Of a stretch of 64,000 nt of DNA, positions 32,691 to 45,920 are shown in pieces; position 1 is the first letter of the stretch, and each line of letters begins with the position of its first letter. Where the stretch lies: NCBI RefSeq assembly GCF_020283565.1, contig NC_060060.1, positions 24,304,001 through 24,368,000 of the forward strand, written 5' to 3'. The position numbers were made by a program, and so were the translations under genes. The DNA comes from Trifolium pratense. Lineage: Eukaryota; Streptophyta; Magnoliopsida; Fabales; Fabaceae. Below the pieces are notes generated by a model. That model saw nothing but the letters and a program-made list of their open reading frames with translations, searched no databases and had not been told where the DNA came from.

Positions 32691-33849
32691 TTGGACTATC
32701 ACTTAGACTATTTAGACATATCTCTTAGGTTCTCTTATATGTAAAATTTTACAAATATTCAAAAGTCTGCTGAATTTGGAATATTATATGATCAACAAGA
32801 CGAGTTCGAAATGCATCTATTGAAACTCAAAAGATCAAAGATAAATGCTGGAGTTTTTTACACCAAAATTCAAACAACAAATGAAGATTGGAGCGTACGA
32901 TTTTCAAAAGACAGCTATCTTACACATGACATACATGGAAGATCAAAGACGGGGTTATTCAGCTTTCACATTTTTCTTATAAAGAGGAGAATCTTAGGCT
33001 ATTTTAGGATGTTTATTTTCAAGAGAGCAAACGCAGCCTCAAACAGAAACATATTCATAAGTTAACACACAAAAATGCACATCGATATTGGATAAACTTC
33101 TCGTATGATCGTAAATCTCGATCGATGTATGAAACTCAATTTACTTTAATGTAATTTACTATTCATAGCACTTAGACTAAACTTAACCAAAAAGTGATAG
33201 GAAATTTACAGGATCTAATCCAAGTCATAGATTGTCCGTTTAATATCAGTTTGTCTTATTTCATAGGAAATTAATATTTCAGCTTTAAAAAATGGTGGTT
33301 ATCACAAATTTAAAGCTGGTATAAACTTCAAAGCAAACTAGTGCAAAATAGACAATGAAATAAGAAACTCAACATAGCTTTTCCAAGAAAGACATGTCCT
33401 TAACCCTTATGATTCATGTTGAACTTAGAGCCAATTAGTCAGTCCGTTTCATAAAAATCTAAGACAGGAATATATCTAGGGGAATGGGATAGAAAATAAT
33501 AACACTTTCCTCTGAGTAATTAATTACCTGTATTTTTCCTTAACAATATAAAAAATCAGCATAAATTATCCATAACATAAGGTCTCTGATTAAAATTTGA
33601 TCAAAGAAAATAAGGTGCACAAAACAACATATTAGGAAGCTCAAGATAGTTTCTGTGACCTAAGACTTTGTACATGGATTCTCACTGAGCCAATCTATGC
33701 CTCCAAAACAAGGTGAAGGTTAAGGGATGTTGAAGTTCTTTAAGTTGGAAGTAGTAACTCATTTGGACTCAAATCAAAGAATGAACAATTCCCAACAATA
33801 GAATTTGAAAGATAGATGATGATTTTGTCAAATTAAAAGCTCAATTTGG
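32691..33849. other. Intergenic region and 3' flank of the acyltransferase gene
   Basis: No gene recognised. The frames at 32811-33065 and nearby have no domain and atypical composition. The right part, up to 33849, must contain the 3' UTR of the minus-strand gene. Confidence 0.35.
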
Positions 33850-36800
33850 TCACAAGTTTCTATTATGAGAAAAGCTAGATGACTTTGTCTCAAAAGCTCT
33901 CTCATCTTGATCAGCATTGAAAAGAAGATTACTCCAATTTGTTGTCGAGGATCTATGAACAATCCTTGTAGGAACCCTGTCACTGTCTTCTCCTCCAGAT
34001 GCATCATAACCATCACTAGTTGACCTCGACAACGGAAATCCCTTCAGAGTCGCCGGACCAGCAACAGATAGACCTGCTGCGGCAAGCCGTCTTGCTGATT
34101 CGCCTTCGGCCGGAGGCATGCAAAACGGATGGATATCAGGTGAATCAAAACTGCTCTCTGGAGAAGATGCAACAATCCCACCAGAGCTCGACACGACTTC
34201 ACTTGTCCGTGTTTCGAGCTGGAGAGGCGCTAGACTAGATATTCTGTTGAAGCCTTTGTCGACATTACTGGAAGAATATGTTGTTAAGGCTTCCATTGGT
34301 AAGTCAGCAGGCAATCTAATGCGTTTACCTGGTCTCCTTGGGGCCATTCGCCGTCCGCTGCTTCCAGAGTTATGATCTGCTTCTAGTCTGAACGGCTCGT
34401 TGTTATGTCTCACCACAGGCTGCAGAATTTTCGATTTTTTTCTCGCTTCTGCGGCAGCCTTTGAAACCTCTTCTGCATTTAACCGTGCCAATGTCCATGG
34501 ACTAATTTTGACTGCTCCAGGATTCTTTTTCTTAACTGGTTCTTCTCTTATTGACTTCTTTCCAAGTGAACTTACAGATGCTGTTTCTGGTGGCACTACA
34601 TCAAACTGCAATATGCAAACCATTACGTAGTATTCTTAGTAAATGTTATTCATTAATCATCTAAGGAATTTCACTTCCTTTCAAGTAAGCATATCTTGAT
34701 ATCGATTAATCATAAAAGGGTATTTCAGGAAGATATAAAGCATTAACAAATAAAACAGGATTGAATCGATAAAAAGTTACCTGATCATCAACGAACATGC
34801 GTGGGGGTGTGCACCATTGACCGCGATGGAAAGTAGAAAAGGAGCTTGCACTGCTTAGTCCAGTAATTGAGCTAACAGGTGACATTTGGGGACTCTGCTG
34901 ACCTCCAACTCCTTGCTGATCCTGCTCCCTCAAAGCTATGATGTAATCATATGTGCTGATTCCCTGAGGTACTCCAAAATAACCATAATATTTAGCACTA
35001 CCATCCAATGAAGCACTGGAATAGACACAGGCACCAAACATGACGCTAACACTGATACGTATACACCGGTAATAATTTGAGAAAATGGAGTGGTTATAAT
35101 TTGAGAAAATGGAGTGGTTATAATTTGAGAAAATGGAGTGATTGATGTAACCACGTGTGTCAGTGTATGACACACCGACACGTGTCGTCCACCTAAAACG
35201 TCTTCAATCTAAAGTGTCGGCGCTACATTGCTACCATCATCATGGTTTTATTACAAAAAATGAGAAAACATATTTTTTCTTCAGAGAAAGATATAAAGGC
35301 CGCTAGTAGGAAAAATGGTATATATTTATATAAGCATCATGTTATCTCCCATATTCATGTCAATTTCCAAAGACTTTTTATAAGCGAAATAGAGATTAGA
35401 GAGAACAAATTATTGAACAGTTGCAAAAGCTGACCTTTTTAATGAGAAGAATATGAAAGAAGAAAAGCTGAACAAGAGGTAAGGTAGCAATCATAGCCAA
35501 CATCGTGCAGACTGCCTGTAAAAAGAAAGGAAAGAAAGAAGTTAAAGAATGATCAAACAAATATCAAAAGAATGAATATTCAGTGTGCATACAATGCATA
35601 AATCGCAAATAAAGAAGTACAAAAACCACAGAATATCAGAAGAATACTCACCACCACAATAACAAAAGGAACCAGAGAGAAACTGCTACCCAACTTGGAG
35701 GATACATCCACGGAAAATTCCTTCCTCTTGAGAAAACAGCAGATAAGCACAACTATCCCAGTCAACCATTGAAGAATAAGCTGCAATCTCAATCCCAAAG
35801 TGCACAAACCATGTACATACCTGTCAATAGTTAATCAAATGAAATTGACTAGGAAATTTAAAATGCTTACTTACTATGAGGGTTTCTTTAGGTTCGGACA
35901 TGTACTAAGTTAGGCTTAGGAATGTTCAACTTTTAACCCTCAATAGGGAGAATGTTTAAGTATTTAACAAGGAAACCAGGACAACATATATACACACACA
36001 CACAACGCCACAAGTTCTCAAAGTAGGACAAAAGTAACTACAGAAATGAATGACTGAGGGAATGGTATTTTGAATATTGAGGATCCTACAATGCCGGTCA
36101 CCTAGAGAAGATGGTCGGATTTTATTTGTATACAGTTAAATAATAAGGAAAGCACAGGTGGACAATTTTGCTTACCAAGAGAAGAGCAGCAACCATAAGG
36201 GTGAAAAATTTTCGGTAGTTCCTTTTACCAATACAGTTGTTAAGCCACTACAAAAGTAACCATGTTTCATTCAGCATATATCAACCAACCAATAAGTATA
36301 GGAAATAGAAATCAGATTGTCATACTCTGCAATGATGATCAAAGCGGTCAACACACTTGTCGCAAACTCTACAGTGTTTGCTGTACTTGAAGACCTGCAT
36401 CAACATTATTCCTCAATAATACTTCTTTTATTATCAATATTGCCGAAACAAAATTTGCAAGAATTCATCAAATACCAAAATAAAATCATTTCAAGATACA
36501 ACATAACTATATGTGTCAGACAACGGACATGCCTTCAACTTCAAGTGTCGGTGCTACATAGGAAGCATTAGATTAGATCATGGAATGCAAAATTCTATAT
36601 CTGAACTCCGCATTTAGGATTTAGGTAAAACTATATGTTCATATCCAAAACATATTACAAAATGAATTTCTACAACTGCCATGGGGAATAGGGTTTTCAG
36701 TAAAAATGCTTCTACAAACCTCAACTTCACACAAACTGCAGTAGAACATGCCATCTTCACTTGCATGTTGATTAGAAGAATCCTCATGTGAACTAGAGCA

Positions 36801-38541
36801 GCTACATACATAAGCACAAGGAGAGAAAAGCCATAGAAAACAGGATGGGGAACGCGGTGATGCACTCTTCTTCTCTGTTGAAAGAGAAGCGTCTTTTAAA
36901 CTTGCATCAGTTCCCAACGCTTCCTTATCCACAGATTTTGGTCCAATTGTTGAAGCATTTCCGTCATTCACCGATGAATTTGTTTCCCTTCCTAGTTTAG
37001 AATCCTTGAATCCACTAAACTTTTTGCTGTCCGGAATTTTAAGATACTTTTTCGACTTAAAAACCCCTGGATCTGCTGGATCAGCTCCCGCACACCAAAT
37101 GTACAGTCCAAAGACGCAAATAATCTAGCAAAAGGTGACACGTTACTAAGCATGAAAATGTCCTTCATGCACGTATTTAACAAGCACATTTAAAACCGGA
37201 TAAAAAATATTGATATGCATGTATATAACTATTGTTGTCAATCATGGATCGCAGAAGATAGTCTGCTAAGTTACAGTGCTATAGCGCTGTTATAGCTACT
37301 ATTTGACAACAATCTATGGTATTTTGTTCAAAATTTGAATATCGCAACGTTATAGCGCTATAGTGCTGTCATAGTCATAGCTGCTGTATCAGAAACAACC
37401 AGCATATGGTGTTTTCTTCACCGTCACAGCTGCATCATTATAATGCATACATAACTAGCTCTACCACTGAAGACCCCACGAAGTGAACCTAGTAGGTAAT
37501 TGTCACCTATACTCAGAAACCGAACGATAGTGCATTTGAGCCTAATGATGATGCCATTGCCAAATTTGATGCCACCCTCTCAGAGAGCCGCATTCAAATG
37601 TAAATGTATATCCTGATATGAACATAGAACTTACTCTACATGTAATTCGATATGCATTGAAAGCAAGTGGATATTACCAGAGTCATCAAGAAAGTCAAAA
37701 AGCCTTCATATCAAATTAGTTCCACATGGCTACTCTTCAAAAAAAATGGTAACTATTTCAAAAACTCGTTTGAATTTCATACCACACCAACACAATTTAA
37801 AGCCTTCCTATCAAGTTTCACATGGCTACTCTACAAAAATATGGTTGATAAAAAGGACTCAATAATAGATTAAAAAAGCAATGAACTTGAGAAAGGGCAT
37901 AATAGGCAACAAAAATGACCCCTCATCAGGTGCAGAGAAAATTTCATAGCACCATTGAATGAACACTATTAACCAAGGTAATAAAAACCGGACCAGCCGG
38001 TTCAACTGGTTGAACTGGGAACCGGACCTATATCCGGTATAGGTCCGAAGCCTGAAAACCGCTGTGTCATTAAACCGGGAAACAAATCAGTAAACCGGTC
38101 AAAACCGGCTGTTCAATTCAACAATTCAACATACTAATAAAAAAATGCACAAGAAAGTAAAGGGACAAAGAAACAAAATCATGAATCAAAAAGCAACAAT
38201 CACAGATCTCATCACACTTCCACAGACCCATTTTAAAATAAACAAAACGAGTATCAAAAACAAGATAAAGCTGAAAAAATTGAGTTACCATACCAAAGGT
38301 GTGTAGAGTCCTGTAACAATATACTGATAAATCTTCTTCCCAACAAAAGGAGCAAAGAACACATAGAAAGCAAAACCAAGAGCCAAAAAAACAGCAATAG
38401 CCACCACCTTAACAAAAACAAACAATTCTCATAAATACAAAAACACCCCACAAATAAAAAACATGAAATTCTTCATAAAAATCAAAACTTTACACTCACC
38501 TGAAGTGGATGATAAGGTAACTGCCATCCATTCTTCCTCAT
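33850..38541 (-). CDS. DHHC-type protein S-acyltransferase (palmitoyltransferase)
   Basis: Transfers palmitate to cysteines of membrane-associated proteins; family members are integral membrane enzymes. Nine exons, all a multiple of three: 38500-38541, 38294-38407, 36720-37124, 36326-36394, 36176-36247, 35652-35780, 35435-35515, 34781-34963 and 33850-34605, giving 616 aa. It starts [14 protein letters not shown], the normal beginning of the large plant PAT subgroup. Hydrophobic segments lie in residues about 15-35, 45-65, then after the zinc region in exons 5-7 (two). The Cys-rich domain reads [20 protein letters not shown], then [13 protein letters not shown], with the catalytic DHHC at 206-209. 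The long polar carboxy tail (exons 8-9: TPPRMFVDD, then basic and Ser-rich) also fits this subgroup. Looks intact. Several repeats sit in its introns. Close to Arabidopsis At4g15080/At3g22180 by recognition. Confidence 0.93.
35068..35220. repeat. Three-fold 24-bp tandem repeat within a dispersed repeat, intron 7
   Basis: ATAATTTGAGAAAATGGAGT (plus GGTT) is repeated three times at about 35072-35142. The surrounding words (GTGTCAGTGTATGACACACC, then AGTGTCGGCGCTAC) belong to the same fold-back family as 55179-55319, where AATTTGAGAAAT occurs once in inverse orientation. So an internal part of that family was expanded here. Confidence 0.7.
37974..38108. mobile_element. ACCGG-rich hAT fragment in acyltransferase intron 2
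   Basis: Begins CAAGGTAATAAAAACCGGAC, like the intact elements at 14322 and 16189, but the far end is missing. At 37225-37400 of the same intron is another fold-back-like block with repeated TATAGCGCTATAG words. Confidence 0.55.
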
Positions 38542-40860
38542 CTTTCAGAATGAAAATGAAAACACCAAAGGGTAGGAAAAAAAACAAACACAAATGTAGA
38601 CAATAGATGTTTATGTTTATGTTTATTTGCTTCTTTTGAAGAATTAATTACCCTTGAAGAGAAAGTGTGAAAAATCAGTGATTTTTACTACACTTGGACC
38701 AAGAAAAGAACTGAATTTGCAATGACATGTTGTTGACAGAAAGAGCTGGCTGGCAGAAAGAGATGTAACAGAAAGAGAAGATAGAATGTAGTGAGAGAAA
38801 TGGTAATGAAAGATTTGTCTGGTTCACTCAAAGACAAACATTGCTAATGTAATTGAAATGGAAGATGTAAAGTAAAGATATATGAATATATGAATGAACT
38901 TTATTTATTTTTCTGGTTTTTGTTTGGTTGGAGAAGCTTTTTACTACTTTTTTTGTAAGGAATTGTGAGATGAGATGAGATCTATGTTATGGTCATGAAT
39001 CATGATGTTGTGGGGTTGTGATTGTGAGCATGTTAAATTTTTCTTTCTTTTTTGAGTTTTTTTCATTTCATGTTTGAAAAAGGTTTTAGCTTAATTGCAA
39101 TTTTGATAGTATTTTATTTTTACTAATTTATTTGAATTTAGTCAATTTATTTTTAAATCTAAAATTATTGTTTTCATTTTATAAAATTTTGAAAATGTTC
39201 CTGTCAAAAAAAAAAATTGAAAATGTTCCTAAAAATGAATTTGGGACTTACTACCTCCGTTATAATATATAAGATATTTTTCTACCATAATTCTGACATA
39301 CTCATTATGTTATTAAATAATCATTAAATGTAATTAAACTTAATCTCAGAGTTTAAATTAGATTCTCGCCAGAGATGGGTAATTAATAAAAATTACTAGT
39401 AGTACATATGCTAAACAAATCTTGAAACTTGTGTATTTTATTTTTAAAAAATATAAAAAATACTTATTCTAAAGTGAAATTTTTTCTTAATTGTGCCCAA
39501 TGATTTTTTACAAAAATTGTAAATGTAGAGATTAATTTCTTAAAATAAGTGAAATTTAATTAAAAAATTAATCTTTATCAATAAAATTCATTGGTGATTA
39601 GCGTTGAACTTGGTAGGGAGGATCATAGTTTGATCTTTCGCAACTACGATGGGAGGGGACTGAAATCACTTAATGTCAGAACTAACTCCGAACCAAATTA
39701 AATAAGTGGTAAAAATCAAAATAAAAATATTCATACACATCATATAATCCTAAACTAAATTAGACGGTTTAATGAGCTTGATATCGATAGTGTAAAAAAA
39801 AAAAAACTACTCAAACATTTACTATTACTTATACCACATTTTCTTGATTAAAAATCTTTAGATAATTCACATAAAAATCAAATCAAAATTATTATAAAAA
39901 TAAAAATCACCTCATGACCCACTATGTTACCTTTTTTGAAGGGTAGTACTAGTAGTAACATCTCATTTGTGGTGTGGTGGTGGTACTGGCTTTTACCTTT
40001 TTCATAGGGAAAATAATATGTCACAAGCCACTGCATAGGACAGTTGTTTGGTTCTGCTTTTTGTTAATTGCCAACAACCCTTTAAAATTAGGCTTCCTCA
40101 CAAATAATCTCTCTCTCTCTCTTCCTTGAATGTGTCCATGAATTATATGGGAGGGAGGGAACATAATCAAATCAAAACCACCAAATGAATGACCAACCCA
40201 CTAATATTTTTTACTCATATTTGACTCTCACTATCTTATCTTTATTTTATACTGTAGTATGATTCTTTTTGTTTAAATTGTGGAAATTAATAAATACTTG
40301 AAAGTTACTGTATTGGAGTTTTGTTCATATAAAATGAGGTAACTTTGTCTAGTGTAAATAAAATCAATCTTAAATTACTAAATCCATCACAATTTCAATT
40401 TTATTTGTTCAAGTTTTCTACATACGAACAATCTTTTTTTTTTTTTTTATATTGTAAATTGTATTTTTACTTCATTGAAGAAAAGCTGAATAGAGTGGAT
40501 GGATATCTATAATATAGTTTCTGTCTAAAAAGAAAAATATGCAATCTATAATAGAGAGAGTTTCATTGAATGAACCTGGTGATGGCTAGTGGCTACAACC
40601 TACAAGCAACAACTGTCCACAATTTCTCACCGGTTGGTAAATGTAGGTGTTACTCATTGTAAATTTTTGGAGCTTCACCTTCCACCTTGAATTTTTTTTA
40701 TAGGCTTCTTTTATTGAAATTAATTAATTCTATTTAAAATGCAACTGCATAAAATGTGGATGTCTCTTTCAATAGAAATTGTATTTTTTTTTATGATAAT
40801 AAAGTATTAAAAGAACAAATTGAATATGCTAATATATGTGTTGAAGTATGAGTATGTGGT
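38542..40860. other. Promoter side of the acyltransferase gene and AT-rich intergenic DNA
   Basis: The first few hundred bases upstream of 38541 should be the 5' UTR and promoter (a CT-rich leader on the minus strand around 38700-38830). From 39246 there is a one-sided CTCCGTTATAATATATAAG MITE trace. At 39596-39715 there is a block (GGTAGGGAGGATCATAGTTT, then TGGGAGGGGACTG) that resembles the 3' part of a legume non-LTR retroelement. No gene. Confidence 0.4.
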
Positions 40861-40866
40861 TTATAA

Positions 40867-41765
40867 ATTTAAATGAGCATATATAAGAGCACTTGTAATT
40901 TTAAAGAGAATTTGAAGTTTGGATCAGAAGCTATCAGATTCTGGACTGAAGCATCAGACTCAAAAGAGTATTAGAAGCTAGAAAATCAGATTCTAAAGGG
41001 TCAGACTCTGAAGTTTTACATTGAAGAGCTTCTAAAGATCTCAATTTCTGAAAGACACATCAGCATCAGAAAAACTCTGATAAGACTCATAGTCAAGTTT
41101 GTCTTCTTCTAATCATGTGTAGAAACAAACAAAAGCTTCAAAGACAAATGGAATGAAACAGTTAATTCCTTTTGAAGCAAAAAGAATTCAAATATCTTTT
41201 CAACGACATTAACCATATCAAGAAAATATTCCAACATCTATTATCATTCGTTTCAAAGACTAAAATTTGGGTATTGTTTATTCACCAATGACTCTTTTAT
41301 TCATGTATAAGGAACTAAAGACTTAAAGAAATATAGAGACTTTTGTCGCATTTTGAAAGAACAATTACTCAGTCAAAATCTAAACTCAAATTTATACTTA
41401 GAATTTCTTACAAACTTAACATCTTAGAAAATCCTAAGTCTTTAGAGTCTTAGATTTCTTTGTATTGATTACATCTCTGATTGTATATCAAGTGTAAAAC
41501 TCAAACAATCTTTTATTTGATTAAGTTAGGTTGTTAGAAGTCTCTTGTTGGTGTGCTTGAGTATTGGAAGTCTCTTGCTTGTTTGCTTGAACATTAGAAG
41601 TCTATTGCTTGTGTCCTTGAGTATTTGAAGTCTCTTGCTTGTGTGTTTGAGTATTTGTAATCTCTAGTGATTATAGTGGAAATTCCTTAGAAGTGCAAGG
41701 GAACTGAACTACTTTTGTTTGTGAGAGTAATCACTATAAAATTGTAGTTGACTTTACGGATTCCG
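40867..41765. mobile_element. Degraded copia-type LTR fragment with a 30-bp tandem repeat
   Basis: TCAGATTCT/CAGACTCTGAAG-rich sequence followed by AAGACAAACTTGACT-type words, as found in long LTRs of legume copia elements. At 41530-41655 four tandem 30-bp units follow the pattern GAAGTCTCTTGCTTGTGTGC then TTGAGTATTT. No second LTR, internal region or target duplication was found. Family assignment is by recognition. Confidence 0.45.
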
Positions 41766-42055
41766 ATGCAAAGTAGGGTTATGTTTGAAAAAGTAATAAT
41801 AGATGTGTCTAGGGAATTGAAAAAAAAACTTATATTTAAGGACAAATTTTATATTTAAAGAAATACTTATAATTAGGAATAGAGAGAGTGTTGATTTGGC
41901 GTTGTTCCCGAATTAACATTTCTCTTACTAGAGGAGTTTATGTATGATATGGTACTATATATGTGATTTTGGTAACTAGAGCCATGTTAAATTTTTCTTT
42001 TTATTTTTTTGGAATAACCCATGTTAAAATTTAGAAGGAAAGGAATATATTATAG

Positions 42056-42240
42056 GGTGATGTTAAACAGTGTCCCTGGGGCACTAGTTAAGCATACTAA
42101 AAAAAGGAAACAAATGATAAAGTTAATGATGAGAGAGAATAACTTTTTACTTCATTAAAACATTAAATGCACAATTTACGAGATAAAACTTCTATATTTA
42201 TATCCTTAACTAGTGCCCGGGGCACTGTTTAACATTTTCC
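42056..42240. mobile_element. Fold-back MITE (GTTAAACAGTG ends)
   Basis: Left end GATGTTAAACAGTGTCCCTG with GGGGCACTAGTTAAG; right end CTTAACTAGTGCCCGGGGCA then CTGTTTAACAT. Near-perfect 35-bp inverted arms around a ~110-bp AT-rich centre. Confidence 0.8.
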
Positions 42241-42244
42241 TATA

Positions 42245-43390
42245 TTATATACCTGCAATAGAACGAAAAGAAGAGACACAATCAGTTAAAGATTGAACTT
42301 GGAAACTAGCAAAGAGCATAAGTTGACTATAGTAGTACCTTAATTATATAAGTGAAATTAATATCATTATTTAAGTCATTACGATGAAAAACAATCCTTG
42401 ATTAACGCAAGATCTCTCAACCAGTTGTGAATGTCTTATCCATTTCGTTTCATTCTATTATAAGGTGGGTGCATTTCAAAACTTACGATAATTTAATACT
42501 ATAATCTACCAATACAAATTGTACGAGACAAACACACACATTTGATCCGTGACTTATTCTTCCAGTTGACCACTCAATCCTTGTAAGCTTCTTTTTGGCA
42601 TGTCATTGATTCCCGTGACCCGCCGTATCGTATATATGGATTGAATTTGTGTGCACTCGGAAGATAATGGCTATCGTGCATTCGGTTACGAGAACAGGAG
42701 TATTAGAGTCACACTCTCTAACACACAATAACTGATGTATCTAATAGATATTTTATAGATCAAATGCATTAGTTTTATCAGTTATTTAATAAATATAAAA
42801 TTTGAGTTATTTCTTATAAAAATAATATTTGGAGGGAGTAATGTATATATAGCTTATAAGCTAAAATATTTGTTTGATAGCTATCTTTCTATGACGAGTT
42901 TATAGCTTATAATGCTTATTTTCATAACTTATTTTTCAGAAGCTTATAGCTTATCATCACTTTTTCTTCCATTTTTACCCTTATTATTTTAACTAAAACT
43001 CATGTTTTTCCTTTATAATTTATTTTAATTTAAAATTAAACAATAATATTTTAAATGCAATATACTATAGATCAATCGATACCTCACATATAAAAGAAGA
43101 GAAAGAATCATAAATTCTTATTTCTATGGGTTCAACCTCAACCCATTTTCAAATATGTGTTTCAGACTTGATCAAAGTTAATTCATGAATTGAACCGAGT
43201 TACTTGAATTAAGTAAAGTTTGTACATACCATACCAAAGTACACATCCTAAAATGTATTAGGTTACCACCATATTTCACCCTATAGGCTACCCGTCTATA
43301 CCTGTGTCAAAGAACAAGTGTACGAGAGAAGGTTCTAGGTCCCTTATCCCTAATTCTATATCAATAAGAGTCTAATTGATAGTCTAAGTC
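42245..43390. other. Intergenic DNA, MITE traces only
   Basis: About 42735-42842 looks like one arm of a degraded Stowaway-like element ending GGAGGGAGTA, and 42850-42985 has repeated AAGCTTATAGCTTAT words. No gene or RNA is seen. Confidence 0.35.
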
Positions 43391-43393
43391 AAA

Positions 43394-43698
43394 TACTCCC
43401 TTCGTCCCGAATTATAAGAGAAAATAAAAAAATCACACTTATTAAGAAAAAGTAAAACATGAGAATTTAAAATATGTTTTTGTGGGTTTTTCTTGAAATA
43501 AGTTGCATAGAAAGATGTAAAAACAATTTTTATTAGTAGTTGTTTATTGAGAAAAGGGTAGAGGGAGAAAATTAAATGCAACTTGCATTTAATTTTATGA
43601 GAATAAGGGAAAAACATTCTTGAAAATGACTTTCTCCCTTATAATTTGGGACAAAAAAAATGGGTTTTTTCCCCTTATAATTTGGGACGGAGGGAGTA
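43394..43698. mobile_element. MITE of the CCCAAATTATAAG family, copy 2
   Basis: Ends TACTCCCTTCGTCCCGAATT and inverse of AATTTGGGACGGAGGGAGTA. The interior matches the element at 20744-21076 in reverse orientation, and this copy has the better ends. TA borders fit a Stowaway/mariner-type insertion. Confidence 0.8.
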
Positions 43699-44551
43699 TG
43701 TGACATCGATCTAAACCTCATATTCAACGTCTATTGACTCGATCTATAGAGTATAAATGACATGTATCGGTCATTTTCAATGAAGTTCACCGTTCAATGG
43801 TCTGAATTCAACGAACTTTATCATCTAAATCTTAGAGTATATTGTATTTTTGACAGTAGAATATTATATTGTTGAACTATTGTTTTAAAATTTATTGCTT
43901 AGCAAATTACAGTAGTAAACACTGAAATAATTAATTTACCCCAAAAGTGTGAAGAAACCAAAAGTTCAAAACTCAAAAGACTTGCTTCATTTGAGGGCAA
44001 AGATGTTGACTCATGAATGAAAAGAAACAAAATGTGCTGGCCACCACTTGTGTTATCATCACTGATTTGAAGTGAATAGAAGGAATATAAAGTTTCTCTA
44101 ATAGCCTGATTTGGGGAGGGATAAAGAGAGAGGGTCCACTATAATATAAATGATTGATTTGGAATGTGAAAATGGCCCAACTGAGGCCAAGTTTTAGTAG
44201 ATAATAGGGGTGGTTACATCTTAATATTTTTCCTTAATGTGTAAACATTGGAAAGATGATATATTGTGAGATATATGCTCAAGAATTTGTGTGTCATTCA
44301 AATACAATTTAGACACATAATTCAAGAGTGTTCCAAAGCTTGTGGAAGCATCTTTTGAGGATTTTTTTCTTGAAAGGTTGGAGAGGTTCCTTTTTTAGAA
44401 AAAGCTTTCTCTTACAAATAAAAGTGCTTAAATTGGATATTACACAAAACTCAACACGAGTGGTAGATTTTCTTAATTAGGCTACTTTGCTTATTAGTAT
44501 TATTATTATTATTATTTTATTTTTTTTACTTTCTTTTTGAGATTTATTGGT
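43699..44551. other. Intergenic DNA without recognisable features
   Basis: AT-rich single-copy-looking sequence; I see no open frame with a domain, no repeat boundary and no RNA gene. Confidence 0.35.
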
Positions 44552-45020
<469 letters not shown>

Positions 45021-45527
45021 ATTTATAAAATCTCAAACATTTGGAGTTGGTTACCGTGTGTTTTTTATGGCATAACAATAAGTGCTTGTGTTATGTTATT
45101 TAAAGGCATCACTTTCACCATTAAAGGCCTATATTTCTTTGTAAAAAATATGCCATTTTTTAGTCCATACATAACACACTTTGATTAGGTTTTTCTGCTA
45201 TGAACCATAACACACACTTATATAACTAAAATCACGTACCTTGAAGTCTACCGGCAACAACACAAAGAAAGAGTCCAAATTAAGATCAACACAAAGATAT
45301 AAACAAACGTGAGGACTAATAAAAATAAGTTAAATCATAAAAAAAAACCCAGTGATAAAAATAAGGTAAATTAATTCGAGAAGCTTAGTATTGATAAGAA
45401 AAAAAAATCCAGTAAAACATTTATCAAAAAAAGAAAAAAGATTGAAACAAACTGTTTGAGAATCTTAAGGATAAAACAGTTTTGTAATTTTTATATCAAA
45501 CTTACCAAATTGCAATTCAATTTTAAG

Positions 45528-45920
45528 GGTCCGTTTAGATTAGCTTATTTTTGACCTTATCTAAACAGTTTATGCAATTTTTATGTATTATTATAAGTTT
45601 GTCAAGGTAGTTTATGATAAAGTAGTTTATAAAAATACGATTTTCACTAGTGCGAACTTTTAAAATAGCATAAAACCTAATTTATATTGCATAGGACCAA
45701 ACTTATGTACTGTTCCATATACACAGTTTTTACTGTGCTAGATACATGAGGGAAGTTATTTTTATTTAAAAACAATTTTCTTTTTCTTTTTTTAATTAAA
45801 AAATATAAATAACTACATTTTTGTGAGAGGAATAGCAAAAACTGCATCTAAAGAAATGCATATAAGTTTTGTCCTATTGTATAAGCTCAAAACTAAGTTA
45901 AGTTAATCCAAATGAGCCCT
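45528..45920. mobile_element. Fold-back element hosting a second MITE
   Basis: Outer ends GGGTCCGTTTAGATTAGCTT and inverse of TAAGTTAATCCAAATGAGCC followed by CT. Within it, 45689-45877 is copy B of the MITE at 2262-2443 (AGGACCAAACTTATGTACTG ... ATATAAGTTTTGTCCT), so it is a nested insertion. Copy B keeps more complete inverted ends than copy A. Confidence 0.7.

Noticed and set aside
32559..33065. Possible small gene between the hAT twins and the acyltransferase
   Set aside because: The first frame is an arm of the long inverted repeat and the second has no domain, splice logic or family resemblance.
34020..34630. Plus-strand frames opposite the last acyltransferase exon
   Set aside because: They are antisense shadows of the long minus-strand exon, whose translation continues the acyltransferase family tail.
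41530..41655. CRISPR-like array
   Set aside because: Units abut without spacers of constant length and the context is a plant LTR fragment.
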